In this document: positions 14,569 to 23,771 of the stretch, in pieces
How positions within the stretch are numbered: position 1 is the first letter of the stretch
How the letters are laid out: each line of letters starts with the position of its first letter
DNA from: Bacillota bacterium
Lineage (GTDB): Bacteria; Bacillota; Clostridia; Oscillospirales; Acutalibacteraceae
Reading direction: 5' to 3'
Length of the DNA: 64,000 nt
Assembly: GCA_023416955.1 (NCBI GenBank)
Contig: JAEZGM010000023.1
Coordinates: forward strand, 1-64,000
Made by a program: the position numbers and the translations under genes
Notes under the pieces: generated by a model
What the model saw: the letters and a program-made list of their open reading frames with translations, nothing else
What the model was told of the DNA's origin: nothing
The model's database searches: none

Positions 14569-17121
14569 ATGCGAAAAAAAGAATCGAAAGAGAACCTCTC
14601 AGGAATTCAGCTGGCCGCTCCGCGTCTGACGGGAAATCAGCCCGCCGCAATTACAGGCATTTTATTTGGCTTTCTTATGACCCTGTTGGCCGTCGGCGGC
14701 GCACAGTGGTGCTTTATCTCCGTGTTTTCTATCCAGGTACTTCCCCTGACTATCCTTTTGTACACTGTGCTTTTCGCGACGGTGCTGTCCGCTGTTTACC
14801 GGATTCGCCGTGTACGCCCTGTAGTGCTGCTCGCGCTGACGCTGCTGTATGCCTGGGTGGGCTACAGTCTGTATGAAAGCATTTCGCAGGGATTTATTAT
14901 CGTTACAAACCAGATTATGAAAACCTATGCGGCACATTCAAATTACGTGTTTCCGCTTTATGCCGTGGCGGCGAAGCAAAATGAATACCCGCTGCTCTGC
15001 ACCATATTCCTGCTTTACGCGTGCTTTTTTCTCTGCCTTTTTCTCAGCTGGGCAATTGTGCGCAGGCAGAGCTTCGGCCTCACCTTTGCTGCAACCATTC
15101 CGTTCCCGGCAGCAGGATTCATCTTTTATATTTCACCTGATTTCCGTGCGTTGCTGATGCTCACGGTATGCTGGTTTGTTTTGCTCTTTATCAGAATCCT
15201 CGGAAAAAGCGCGCGTCTGCCCATCAAGCGCAGGGACGTTTACCGCGCCGTAGTTCCCGACGCGGCGGCGAAATCCGGTTTACAGGTATTACCCGCCGCT
15301 GTGCTTTGCATCGCGTTGGTTCTGGCTGTTTTCCCGCAGCAGACTTACCGTTATTCGGATCAGGCTCAGCAAGCGCGTACAAAGTTGGTCAACGCAGCGA
15401 ATGATTACCCCCTGTTTGAAACCGGGGACACCATGGCGGGAACCAGCGACCATGTAAATTTAAGAGGAGCGGACTCCATTCACTTTACCGGAAAAACCAT
15501 GCTGCAGGTGCAGGCGACGGCGGCGCATTCCGCATATCTGAAAGGCTTCACGGGCAGTATTTACACCGGCAGGAGCTGGGAAAAGCTACCGGACAGCGAC
15601 TACACGGAAATTGACAAAAGCCTTGGCGCGCTGAATGTACAAAATTTCAGCAGCCAAATGGTAACGCTCGGAAAAGAGGCACTCTCCATTGACACCGGCG
15701 GGTATGGAATCCACGTGAAAAATACAGCCGCCAACAAGCGGATTATCTACACGCCCTACAACCTGACCACAACGCCGACTGAAATTACCGGTGTCAAGTT
15801 TATCCACGACATGGGAATTCGTTCCGGCTCTCTTTTCGGGACCTCGGAGTATACGCTTTACGCGAACAGCTTTAACAATTCTACCATTACTTCAAACGTG
15901 CCCGGCTTATTTGGCACGCTGTACTCTACCCAGCATTTGAATGACCCGGTGAAACAGAAAAAGTTGGCGCGGGAGACCTCTGCTTATGTGTACGGTTATC
16001 TAAGCCCCGACAACTCAATTGATCCTCAAATGTTTTACACCGGCGCAACGGGGCAAAAAATTCCAGAGGATTTCAATGCGGAATCTAAAAACTTTTTAAG
16101 CGCCGAACAGGCATACCGATTATTTATGTATGACAAGTACACACAGCTTCCTCCGGACATAAAGCAAAGCGTGCGGAATTTGATGCAAAAAAACAGAATT
16201 TTCGATTTTTACCAATTAGCAGGCTATGATAGTTCCGATGAACCCGTCAAGCAAATGGTGGAATCGGTTAAAAACTACCTGGCCAAAAATTACCGATACA
16301 CCCTTTCCCCCGGAAAAGTGCCGGACGGCAAGGACTTCGTCGAATATTTTCTGACTGAAAATCCGAACGGGTACTGCGTTCATTTTGCGACCGCCGCCGC
16401 CGTGATGCTGCGCGCGGTCGGAATCCCCGTTCGGTATGCGGAAGGCTACCTTGTCACCTCGGACGATATTACCAAAGCAAAGGGTGGCTGGGCAAATATT
16501 CCCGACACCCGCGCACACGCCTGGATCGAGGTGTATTACCCCGGGCTGGGCTGGCAGCCCGTTGAAATGACGCCCGGATTTAATATTGAGCAAAATATGA
16601 CGCAGGACGATATTAAAACGCCGGAGCAGACCCCCAGCGCGCCGCCGATCAGCAAACCCGAAAGCAGTGCTTCCAGCATGGAGGAAACGGAATCTAAGAT
16701 CAGATCGCAGTCTTCTTCGTCACGTCCGGATGTAAGCCCTGCCGCTTCCGGCAATGACGACGTCAGAGCCGTCATGACGCCGATTCTTGCCGTCGTCGGC
16801 GCAATTCTGCTGCTGGCCGCCACGGCAAGCCTGCGGCGTAAAATCGCCACGGAACGGCGGAAGCGGCAGTTCACCCAAGCGGACAGAAATAAAGCTGCGC
16901 TGGCTGTTTACGCATATATGGAGAAGCTGCTTCGCTTCGGCGGCGAAATTCCTCAGCCGGTCACGGACATCGCGCTGAAAGCACGATTCAGCCAACACAC
17001 CGTTTCACAGGAAGAACTTGAATTCATGCGCGCGCAGGCGGATTTACTCGCCCGCAGCAGTCTTCTTTACAAATCTAAAGTCGAAATAATCCGGATCAAG
17101 TATATTTACGCGCTTGCGTAA
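14569..17121 (+). CDS. Membrane transglutaminase-like protein (TgpA/DUF3488-type)
   Basis: 850 residues. The N-terminal half has six or so membrane helices up to about residue 260. A large outer loop follows, then a transglutaminase core with catalytic Cys in NPNGYCVHFATAAAVML (about 600), His in TRAHAWIEVYYPGLGW and Asp-region WQPVEMTPGF. A Ser/Pro-rich linker, one more helix (ILAVVGAILLLAATASL, about 743-760) and a cytoplasmic C-terminal domain complete it. It is the third gene of the MoxR operon, with a GGAGG site. The likely role is processing or cross-linking at the cell surface; the substrate is unknown. Confidence 0.9.
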   Translation: MRKKESKENLSGIQLAAPRLTGNQPAAITGILFGFLMTLLAVGGAQWCFISVFSIQVLPLTILLYTVLFATVLSAVYRIRRVRPVVLLALTLLYAWVGYSLYESISQGFIIVTNQIMKTYAAHSNYVFPLYAVAAKQNEYPLLCTIFLLYACFFLCLFLSWAIVRRQSFGLTFAATIPFPAAGFIFYISPDFRALLMLTVCWFVLLFIRILGKSARLPIKRRDVYRAVVPDAAAKSGLQVLPAAVLCIALVLAVFPQQTYRYSDQAQQARTKLVNAANDYPLFETGDTMAGTSDHVNLRGADSIHFTGKTMLQVQATAAHSAYLKGFTGSIYTGRSWEKLPDSDYTEIDKSLGALNVQNFSSQMVTLGKEALSIDTGGYGIHVKNTAANKRIIYTPYNLTTTPTEITGVKFIHDMGIRSGSLFGTSEYTLYANSFNNSTITSNVPGLFGTLYSTQHLNDPVKQKKLARETSAYVYGYLSPDNSIDPQMFYTGATGQKIPEDFNAESKNFLSAEQAYRLFMYDKYTQLPPDIKQSVRNLMQKNRIFDFYQLAGYDSSDEPVKQMVESVKNYLAKNYRYTLSPGKVPDGKDFVEYFLTENPNGYCVHFATAAAVMLRAVGIPVRYAEGYLVTSDDITKAKGGWANIPDTRAHAWIEVYYPGLGWQPVEMTPGFNIEQNMTQDDIKTPEQTPSAPPISKPESSASSMEETESKIRSQSSSSRPDVSPAASGNDDVRAVMTPILAVVGAILLLAATASLRRKIATERRKRQFTQADRNKAALAVYAYMEKLLRFGGEIPQPVTDIALKARFSQHTVSQEELEFMRAQADLLARSSLLYKSKVEIIRIKYIYALA

Positions 17122-17150
17122 AGCAGGGCAAAAGTTCCGTATAAATCAAT

Positions 17151-17182
17151 AAGCACCGCCGGAAAACCGGCGGTGCTTTTTA
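17151..17182 (+). terminator. Terminator of the MoxR operon
   Basis: A perfect 12-base stem AAGCACCGCCGG/CCGGCGGTGCTT with loop AAAA, then a T-rich tail. It lies between the convergent transglutaminase and htpG genes. Confidence 0.9.
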
Positions 17183-17229
17183 TATAGAACGTTTCCCTCA
17201 TCGGGACAGCGATTGCTTGGTTACCTGTT

Positions 17230-19146
17230 TTACTTTGTCATCAGATCGCAGATCTGATTAGAAAACGTGAGCGGATCTTCGATTTTAACGCCTTCAATCA
17301 GCAGTGCCTGTGTATAAAGAAGCGAAGCGTACTGTTTCAGCGTTTCCTTGTCATTCTGATACAGGTCGCACAGCTTTTGGAAAACCGGGTGGTTTGCGTT
17401 GAGCTCCAGCACACGTTCCGCGTTTACCTTTTCCTGATTTGGCATCGCGTTCAGTACCTTTTCCATTTCAATCGAAATCGCGCCGTCAGAAGACAGGCAA
17501 ACCGGGTGTGTTTTCAGCTTCTGCGACAGAATCACCTCTTTGACTTTGCCGCCAAGCGCATCCTTCATAAAGCTGAGCAGTTCCTTATTTTCCTCAACCT
17601 TTTTTGCGGCCTCCTGCTTTTCTTCTTCGGTTTCCAGTCCCAGATCATCGGCGGAAACGGATTTGAATTCCTTGTCGTCGTACTTCATCAGCATACGCAG
17701 GGCAAATTCGTCAACATCGTCGGTAAGGTACAGAATCTCGAAGCCTTTATCCTTTACTACCTCGGTCTGGGGCAGCTGCTCAATGCGGGCAACGCTTTCG
17801 CCGCAGGCATAGTAAATGTATTTCTGATCTTCCTTCATACGGGAAACATACTCTTTCAGCGTGACCATTTTCTTTTCGCTGGAAGAATAGAACAGGAGCA
17901 GATCCTGCAGCATGTCTTTATGCATGCCGTAATCCTGATAAAGTCCGTATTTCAGCTGTAAGCCGAAGTTCTTGAAGAACTGCTCGTACTTTTCGCGGTC
18001 GCTATTGAGCAGGCTTTCCAGCTCGGATTTGATCTTCTTTTCCAGACGTCCCGCGATGATTTTCAGCTGACGGTCGTGCTGGAGCAGCTCACGGGAAATA
18101 TTCAGGGAAAGATCCTGCGAGTCGACAAGGCCGCGGATAAAGCTGAAGTAATCCGGCAGAAGATCCGCGCACTTATCCATAATCATCACGCCGTTGGAAT
18201 AAAGCTGTAAGCCCTTTTCATAGTCGCGGGTATAGAAGTTATACGGCGCGCTGGCGGGCACAAAGAGCAGCGCTTTATAGGTCGCGGTTCCCTCGGTGCT
18301 GGAATGAATCACGAGCGCGGGGTTCTGGTAATCGTTAAACTTACTCTTGTAGAACTCGTTATACTCTTCGTCCGTAATTTCATTTTTATTTTTGCGCCAG
18401 ATCGGCACCATGCTGTTCAGTGTTTCATTTTCGGTGTAGGTTTCGTATTCCGGCTCTTTTTTGTCGTCTTCCTCTTTGCCCGCATCATCGGAGGTTTCCT
18501 TTAAGCGGCTTTTTTCCATATCCATTTTAATCGGATAGCGGATGTAATCGGAATATTTCTTCACTAAATTCTTTAAATTATAAGTATCAAGGTACTCATC
18601 ATAATTGTTGTCGTCCGTATTGGGCTTAATATTAAGAATGATAATCGTGCCGTGGCTTTCTTTTTCACAGGGTTCAATGGTGTAACCGGCGGCGCCGTCG
18701 CTGTCCCACCGGTAGGCCTCCTCGCTGCCGTAAGCCCTGCTGAAAACGGTAACGTGGCTGCTCACCATGAAGGAAGAATAGAAGCCCACGCCAAACTGGC
18801 CGATAATCTCGATATCTTCTTTCGGTTCGTTGTCCTTCTTAAAGTTGAAGGAACCGCTTTTCGCAATGGTACCCAGATTATTTTCCAGTTCCTCTTTGGT
18901 CATGCCGCAGCCGTTGTCCGTAATGGTTAGGGTACGGCTCTGCTTGTCCGGGCTTAACGCAATATAAAAATCGTCGCGGTTCAGGCCGGTGTCGCCACTT
19001 TGCAGGGTCTGATAATAGAGTTTGTCAATCGCGTCGCTTGCGTTGGAAATCAGCTCACGCAGGAAAATTTCATTGTGCGTATAAATGGAATTAATCATCA
19101 TATCCAGAAGACGTTTGGATTCTGCTTTAAACTGCTTCATTGCCAT
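17230..19146 (-). CDS. htpG: HSP90-family chaperone HtpG
   Basis: ATP-dependent cytoplasmic chaperone of 638 residues, full length. The GHKL ATPase motifs are visible: ELISNASDAIDKL (about 33-45), ITDNGCGM (about 80-87), GTIAKSGS and GQFGVGFYSS (about 120-130). An acidic charged linker near 215-235 (DDAGKEEDDKKEPEYE) separates the N and middle domains. The start at 19146 follows AGAGG. It is monocistronic. Its promoter is immediately followed by a CIRCE operator, so HrcA-type heat-shock control is expected. Confidence 0.97.
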   Translation of the reverse strand: MAMKQFKAESKRLLDMMINSIYTHNEIFLRELISNASDAIDKLYYQTLQSGDTGLNRDDFYIALSPDKQSRTLTITDNGCGMTKEELENNLGTIAKSGSFNFKKDNEPKEDIEIIGQFGVGFYSSFMVSSHVTVFSRAYGSEEAYRWDSDGAAGYTIEPCEKESHGTIIILNIKPNTDDNNYDEYLDTYNLKNLVKKYSDYIRYPIKMDMEKSRLKETSDDAGKEEDDKKEPEYETYTENETLNSMVPIWRKNKNEITDEEYNEFYKSKFNDYQNPALVIHSSTEGTATYKALLFVPASAPYNFYTRDYEKGLQLYSNGVMIMDKCADLLPDYFSFIRGLVDSQDLSLNISRELLQHDRQLKIIAGRLEKKIKSELESLLNSDREKYEQFFKNFGLQLKYGLYQDYGMHKDMLQDLLLFYSSSEKKMVTLKEYVSRMKEDQKYIYYACGESVARIEQLPQTEVVKDKGFEILYLTDDVDEFALRMLMKYDDKEFKSVSADDLGLETEEEKQEAAKKVEENKELLSFMKDALGGKVKEVILSQKLKTHPVCLSSDGAISIEMEKVLNAMPNQEKVNAERVLELNANHPVFQKLCDLYQNDKETLKQYASLLYTQALLIEGVKIEDPLTFSNQICDLMTK

Positions 19147-19169
19147 GTTATCTACCTCTGTCCATTATT

Positions 19170-19196
19170 TTAGCACTCTCTATCTTTAAGTGCTAA
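19170..19196 (-). promoter_or_regulatory. CIRCE operator of htpG
   Basis: TTAGCACTT-N9-GAGTGCTAA on the minus strand differs from the CIRCE consensus (TTAGCACTC-N9-GAGTGCTAA) at one base. It lies 23 bases ahead of the htpG start and 4 bases past the -10 box, where bound HrcA would block transcription. Confidence 0.9.
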
Positions 19197-19200
19197 AAGT

Positions 19201-19229
19201 ATTGTAATACAACACGGCGGGAATTTCAA
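19201..19229 (-). promoter_or_regulatory. Promoter of htpG
   Basis: Minus strand TTGAAA (19224-19229), 17-base spacer, TACAAT (19201-19206), directly upstream of the CIRCE element. Confidence 0.8.
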
Positions 19230-19255
19230 GTAGATAAATTATGAATTTTTTATTG

Positions 19256-19310
19256 CGATAAAAGGATGTACTGCAAAATGAACGCAAATCCATTTTGCAG
19301 CACATCCTTT
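19256..19310 (-). terminator. Long hairpin terminator of the GNAT gene
   Basis: Arms 19261-19280 and 19291-19310 pair over 20 bases with one mismatch (AAAGGATGT...TTTTGCAG). On the minus strand a short T-run (CCTTTTATCG) follows, 58 bases past the GNAT stop. Confidence 0.7.
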
Positions 19311-19368
19311 ACGGGTAAATTGCCTGTGGATTACCACCAGGCCCACATTTTGTATTTATTTTAGCGGC

Positions 19369-19896
19369 TCACAATATTTTTTCATACAGTCTGAACCAGT
19401 CCAGACCAAAGTTTGAAAGGCCCAGATCAACCGTATCAACGTAGCGAAATCCGCACTTTTCATACAATCTGATGGCCGGAACATTTTTCTCAAAAACGTC
19501 CAACCTGATTGCTTTCATGTTTGTCTCTGCTGCAAGCTGCTGCGCAAAGTCCAAGAGCCTTTTGCCGATTCCGCGCCCGCTGTTCGCGGGGTGAACCGCA
19601 AAGGTATGCACGACGAAAACATCGGCGTAATCGGCTTTCATTCCCCACTCAGCGGTATGGTATGCCGCTTCCGGCTCATGGTTCAAAATGACCGTACCGA
19701 CAATTTTTCCGTTTTCCCTTGCCACATAAAGCGTTTTGTTTGCCACGCCGTCTTCCGCGTTCTCGCGCACGGGATAGATTCCCTTTTTCCAGCCGGGGTA
19801 ATTGTTCCCGGCTGCCAGGCTGTCATTCAGGTTGTCGTACAGTTGGGCTAATCCATCAATATCTTTTTCGCTTCCCCGTTCAATAATAAACTCCAT
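19369..19896 (-). CDS. GNAT-family N-acetyltransferase
   Basis: 175-residue cytoplasmic acetyltransferase. Motif A of the GNAT fold is clear: VHTFAVHPANSGRGIGKRLL (about 95-114), with the acetyl-CoA pyrophosphate loop SGRGIG; the C-terminal motif NVPAIRLYEKCGF follows at about 139-151. The substrate (protein, amine or antibiotic) cannot be told. It lies downstream of an unrelated membrane-protein gene on the same strand, 29 bases apart, so cotranscription is possible. Confidence 0.88.
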   Translation of the reverse strand: MEFIIERGSEKDIDGLAQLYDNLNDSLAAGNNYPGWKKGIYPVRENAEDGVANKTLYVARENGKIVGTVILNHEPEAAYHTAEWGMKADYADVFVVHTFAVHPANSGRGIGKRLLDFAQQLAAETNMKAIRLDVFEKNVPAIRLYEKCGFRYVDTVDLGLSNFGLDWFRLYEKIL

Positions 19897-19925
19897 CGTT
19901 TACATCCTGTTCTGTGTTCATTTAT

Positions 19926-20672
19926 TTAATTTATCGTAGCGGCTTCCCCCAAAGTACCTCTGGAACTTTTCCGGAAAAAAGCAAAGAAAGCCCAATCCAT
20001 GCAGGCGGCAATGAAAGCGTGAGCCGCATATGACAGCCAAATCCACTGTTCCTGCGTGAACGAAAACCCGTATACTATAAGTCGTCCGTCCATTTGAAAC
20101 GAAACATTACCATTTCGCGCAGATTCAATCGGCAAATACTGCAAGCAGGCATATGGCAGGCAAAGAAGAACGCTAACCGCAACCGCAGTCCAAAATGCCC
20201 CAAAGTGGAAGGAAAAGGGCTTGCTCATAAAACGGAGTAAGAATCTGACCGTCAGCCACAGGAATAATAGCCTTGGCAGTTGGCTTGCCAATTGGTACAC
20301 AAACAAGACCAGCCGCGAAAGCACCGGTCCCTGGACATTGTTCAAATTCCAAGCAGCTATTGCTTTGCTTAGAATGACCTGATCCCACAGCAGCTTGAAT
20401 ATAAGATAAATCGCCAGTGCCAAAATCAGTCCTTTAAGTGTTGATGTTTGAACCACCTGTTTGACCGGTTCTCCCTCATACGCCAGAAATATTGCCGCAA
20501 CCAAAATGGCAAATAGCGCCGCACCGGCAAAATTCAGCAATATCATTCCGACTCCAAGCCCGGGGCGTTCCGGAAACAAAAAACCAAACCGCCACGGATT
20601 CATAAAATTGCCGGGCAATAACTCCGTCAGGAACAATGCAAGCAAAATAATAATCAGCTTTCTGCTTTTCAT
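19926..20672 (-). CDS. Predicted integral membrane protein, unknown
   Basis: 248 residues with about six hydrophobic segments (LIIILLALFLTELLPG, MILLNFAGAALFAILVAAIF, LILALAIYLIFKLLW, FLWLTVRFLLRF, FWTAVAVSVLLCLPYACL, AAHAFIAACMDWAFFAFF). A GGGGG ribosome site precedes the ATG. I see no family signature. It lies between the CDF transporter and GNAT genes, all on the minus strand. Confidence 0.7.
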   Translation of the reverse strand: MKSRKLIIILLALFLTELLPGNFMNPWRFGFLFPERPGLGVGMILLNFAGAALFAILVAAIFLAYEGEPVKQVVQTSTLKGLILALAIYLIFKLLWDQVILSKAIAAWNLNNVQGPVLSRLVLFVYQLASQLPRLLFLWLTVRFLLRFMSKPFSFHFGAFWTAVAVSVLLCLPYACLQYLPIESARNGNVSFQMDGRLIVYGFSFTQEQWIWLSYAAHAFIAACMDWAFFAFFRKSSRGTLGEAATIN

Positions 20673-20745
20673 TCATGATTCCCCCTGTAGTATGATGGGA
20701 ACATCATATTCCTATTTAGAAGTATTTGCAATACCGGCCTGAATG

Positions 20746-21921
20746 TTACTCGGCGGGTACATAGTCGTGGTCAACGGTAATCACCGCGTGGTAGTTCGGG
20801 TCAATCGCGTGAATTTCATCGGTAATACGCTCGACGAGTTCTTTGTCGCTGAGGCTGAACCCAAAGGAAACGCATATATCAAAAATCAGATTGGAATGCG
20901 TCGCACCCCAGACCACACGAAAATCATGCATGGTGATTTCGGGTGAAATATCCTTTAGCAGCGCTTTCACCTGCGCGTGAAGCTCGTTTGTGCGGGCGTC
21001 GTCCGTTACAATCGGGTCAAGGTGAATGACGAGATGAATTCCCAGCTCCGTGAGAAAATCCCGCTCAATATTATCAATGATGTCGTGGCTGACCATAATA
21101 TCCTGCGTGGCGGAAACCTCACAGTGTACGGAGGCAAAACAGCGGCCGGGACCATAGTTGTGCACATTTAAATCGTGAATTCCCAAAATACCGTCGTAGC
21201 TTAAAATCTTATGATAAATATTATCCACAAACTCCTTAGAAGGAGCCACACCTAAAAGCGGATTGCTGGTGGACTGAATCAGCTTTACGCCGGTAACGAC
21301 AATGAGCACCGCTACGACAAGGCCCATGTATCCGTCAAGGTTTACGCCTGTCAGCCTTGTAATGACCGTGCCCAGCAGCACCGCACCCGTTGAAAAAACG
21401 TCATTTCTGCTGTCGGCTGAATTGGCCGAAATCGCTTCTGATTGAATCAGGCTCCCGACCTTTTTATAAAACAGGCTCTGCCAAAGCTTCACGAGCATTG
21501 CAATCACCAGCACAATTACCATTACCACGCTGAATTCCGCGCTTTCAGGGTGCAGAATTTTGTCAAACGCATTGCGCCCCAGCTGGAAGCCGACCAACAG
21601 AATGGAAAGGGAAACGATCAGCCCGGAAAGATACTCAATACGGGCGTGCCCGTAAGGATGCTCCGCGTCGGCGGGCTTCCCCGCCATCTTAAAGCCGACC
21701 AGTGTGACAATGGAGGAAGCTGAATCAGACAGGTTGTTTACAGCGTCGGCGGTGATGGCGATACTGTTAAAAAGCATCCCTATGATAAATTTCATGACGA
21801 ACAGCAAAAAATTGGAGATAACACCGACGATACCCGCAAACTTCCCGTACTTTTCATGTACTTCGGGGTCAGCGGTGTGCTCGTAATCCCGAATAAACAA
21901 ACGTATCAGCAAATCTGTCAT
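20746..21921 (-). CDS. Cation diffusion facilitator (CDF) transporter
   Basis: Metal/proton antiporter of about 391 residues that exports divalent cations (Zn, Mn, Fe or Co). CDF hallmarks are ITADAVNNLSDSASS in helix 2 (metal-site D..D) and HPYGHARIEYLSGL in the loop before helix 3, with a DSRND-type site later (ANSADSRND). A cytoplasmic C-terminal domain with HDLNVHNYGPG follows. The ATG at 21921 overlaps the stop of the fumarase gene (TGATG) and follows GAGGTG, which decides the start. Metal specificity is not readable with confidence. Confidence 0.93.
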   Translation of the reverse strand: MTDLLIRLFIRDYEHTADPEVHEKYGKFAGIVGVISNFLLFVMKFIIGMLFNSIAITADAVNNLSDSASSIVTLVGFKMAGKPADAEHPYGHARIEYLSGLIVSLSILLVGFQLGRNAFDKILHPESAEFSVVMVIVLVIAMLVKLWQSLFYKKVGSLIQSEAISANSADSRNDVFSTGAVLLGTVITRLTGVNLDGYMGLVVAVLIVVTGVKLIQSTSNPLLGVAPSKEFVDNIYHKILSYDGILGIHDLNVHNYGPGRCFASVHCEVSATQDIMVSHDIIDNIERDFLTELGIHLVIHLDPIVTDDARTNELHAQVKALLKDISPEITMHDFRVVWGATHSNLIFDICVSFGFSLSDKELVERITDEIHAIDPNYHAVITVDHDYVPAE

Positions 21922-22454
21922 CACTGCACCTCGAACAAACTGTTCCCACGACAATCAATCGCGGTAAAAAGCGGAAATTCCTCTACTTCAAGGCTTTTTA
22001 TGGACTCGCAGCCAAGATCGTCAAAGGCGATTACCTTCAGCGAACGCACAGACTTCGCGGCAAGCGCCCCCGCGCCGCCGATGGCGCAAAGGTAGACCGC
22101 TCCGTTGCGCTTAATCGCATCCACAACCTCAGGCGAGCGGTTGCCCTTTCCGATCATGCATTTCAGCCCCAGATCAAGCAGCCGAGGCGCAAACACATCC
22201 ATACGGGAAGAAGTGGTAGGCCCGCAGGAGCCTATCGGCAGGTTCTCCGGGGTCGGCGTGGGGCCCGCATAATAAATGCTCGCGCCATTCAGATCAAACG
22301 GCAGCGGCTCTCCACGGTCGAGCATTGCCGTCAGCCGCTTGTGCGCCGCGTCGCGCGCGGTGTAGATTGTGCCGCTCAGCAAGATTTTGTCACCTGCGCG
22401 CAGCGTTTGCGCCGACTGTGCCATATCGTTTGTATGAATCTGAATTCTGTCCAT
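21921..22454 (-). CDS. Class I fumarase / hydro-lyase beta subunit (FumA C-terminal type)
   Basis: 177 residues matching the C-terminal (beta) component of [4Fe-4S] fumarate hydratase or L-tartrate dehydratase. The stretch YYAGPTPTPENLPIGSCGPTTSSRMD (about 66-91) is the signature, and KGNRSPEVVDAI with YLCAIGGAGAL follows. The alpha subunit that carries the cluster ligands normally lies directly upstream, but here the upstream gene is corA. The subunit is translationally coupled to the CDF gene. The partner may be encoded elsewhere, or this protein may have another job. The family call is sure; the reaction is not. Confidence 0.88.
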   Translation of the reverse strand: MDRIQIHTNDMAQSAQTLRAGDKILLSGTIYTARDAAHKRLTAMLDRGEPLPFDLNGASIYYAGPTPTPENLPIGSCGPTTSSRMDVFAPRLLDLGLKCMIGKGNRSPEVVDAIKRNGAVYLCAIGGAGALAAKSVRSLKVIAFDDLGCESIKSLEVEEFPLFTAIDCRGNSLFEVQ

Positions 22455-22475
22455 AAAAGCCCTCCGTGGTATCAG

Positions 22476-22506
22476 AATAGGGAACCGCCCAACGCGGTTC
22501 CCTATT
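22476..22506. terminator. Hairpin between corA and the fumarase gene
   Basis: A perfect 13-base stem AATAGGGAACCGC/GCGGTTCCCTATT with a 5-base loop. T-run is poor on the minus strand, so termination after corA may be partial. Confidence 0.55.
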
Positions 22507-22552
22507 TAATCGTATTTGGTTTATATAATCATAACATATATTAGAATATAAA

Positions 22553-23476
22553 TCAAAACATATTCTTTTTCCGAAGGATAAAATATGCAATAGCCATACT
22601 GCCAACGGAAAGCGCAATCGGGAACCAAAACTGCGGGTACGGCGTTCCGTTCACATTCATTCCGTATGCGCTTGTGATAACGGTCGGGATAGAGATTAAG
22701 AGCGTAATGGAAGCAAGTACTTTCATAACAATGTTCAGATTGTTGGATATGACGGAAGCAAACGCGTCCATGGTGCCCGACAAAATATTCAGATGAATAT
22801 TGGACATTTCAATAGCCTGTTTGACTTCAATCAGAACATCCTCCAAAAGATCCTGGTCTTCCTCGTACAGCTTAATGACACGGCCCCTCATGATTTTTTC
22901 AATGGTAATTTCGTTGCCCTTCAGGGAAGAAGAAAAATAAACGAGAGACTTCTCTATGTCCAAAAGCTGAATCAGCTCCGAATTCTTCATCGATTTACGG
23001 AGCTCCTTCTCCACATACCCGCTGATCTTATCAATCTGCTTCAGGTACTGAAGGTACTTCGTTGCAATTCGCAGCATAATCTGTAAGATAAAGCGTGTTT
23101 TCAGATTTGTCTGAACACCTTTTACGGCGTCGTCCGAAAACTCACTGACAATTGCGTTTTCACGGATAGAAACGGTAATTACGTTTTTCTCGGTCAAAAT
23201 AATGCCAAGAGGCATTGTGGTGTACGTAAAACTTTTTCCTGATTTTTCGACCATCGGGATATCAAGAACAACCAGCGTACAGTCGTCCTCGTGGTCAATA
23301 TGGGAAGATTCCTCTTCATCCATCGCTTCACGGAAAAAATCAGGCTCAATGTTGAAATCAGAAATCAAGCTGTTAATTTCTTCATCATTCGGTGCGACGC
23401 AGTTGATCCAGCACCCCGGCTCACAGGTCGGAATTTCCGAAATGTGCCCGTTCAGGGTCTTGAAGTAGGTCAGCAT
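22553..23476 (-). CDS. corA: CorA-family magnesium/divalent cation channel
   Basis: About 307 residues with a cytoplasmic funnel domain and two C-terminal membrane helices (ITLLISIPTVITSAYGMNVNG and FWFPIALSVGSMAIAYFIL). The selectivity motif is present as YGMN. The ATG at 23476 is chosen because AAGGAG lies 9 bases upstream; the earlier ATG at 23485 abuts that site. No M-box-like leader is evident in the 295-base upstream gap, which otherwise contains the ftsZ terminator. Confidence 0.93.
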   Translation of the reverse strand: MLTYFKTLNGHISEIPTCEPGCWINCVAPNDEEINSLISDFNIEPDFFREAMDEEESSHIDHEDDCTLVVLDIPMVEKSGKSFTYTTMPLGIILTEKNVITVSIRENAIVSEFSDDAVKGVQTNLKTRFILQIMLRIATKYLQYLKQIDKISGYVEKELRKSMKNSELIQLLDIEKSLVYFSSSLKGNEITIEKIMRGRVIKLYEEDQDLLEDVLIEVKQAIEMSNIHLNILSGTMDAFASVISNNLNIVMKVLASITLLISIPTVITSAYGMNVNGTPYPQFWFPIALSVGSMAIAYFILRKKNMF

Positions 23477-23726
23477 TGCGCTCATCTCCTTTATGTATTT
23501 GATTAGAATTTCGACTGAAAGGGTCCGGGTTCACAATGCCACCTCCTGCACAATAATAATTGGTTTAACCTTTCGTCCAAAAGTTATTATATCACACTAC
23601 AGCTAGAATACAAGCGAAAAAGCTGAATTTCGGGTAATATTTATTAAATTTCGACTTATAATGCCCTAAATCGGTCTATTTGAGCGAATAAGCACTATTT
23701 TGCTTCGGAATATTTCCCCAGATATG

Positions 23727-23753
23727 AAAAAAAGCGGACGCTTTCGCGCCCGC
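23727..23753 (-). terminator. Terminator of the division cluster after ftsZ
   Basis: On the minus strand GCGGGCG/CGTCCGC (one G-T pair) with a 6-base loop is followed by seven T's, 19 bases past the ftsZ stop. Confidence 0.85.
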
Positions 23754-23771
23754 CCTGCAAAATTCTGAGCA

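Noticed and set aside
22480..22510. Possible riboswitch near corA
   Set aside because: The structure is a simple perfect hairpin downstream of corA, not an M-box leader upstream.
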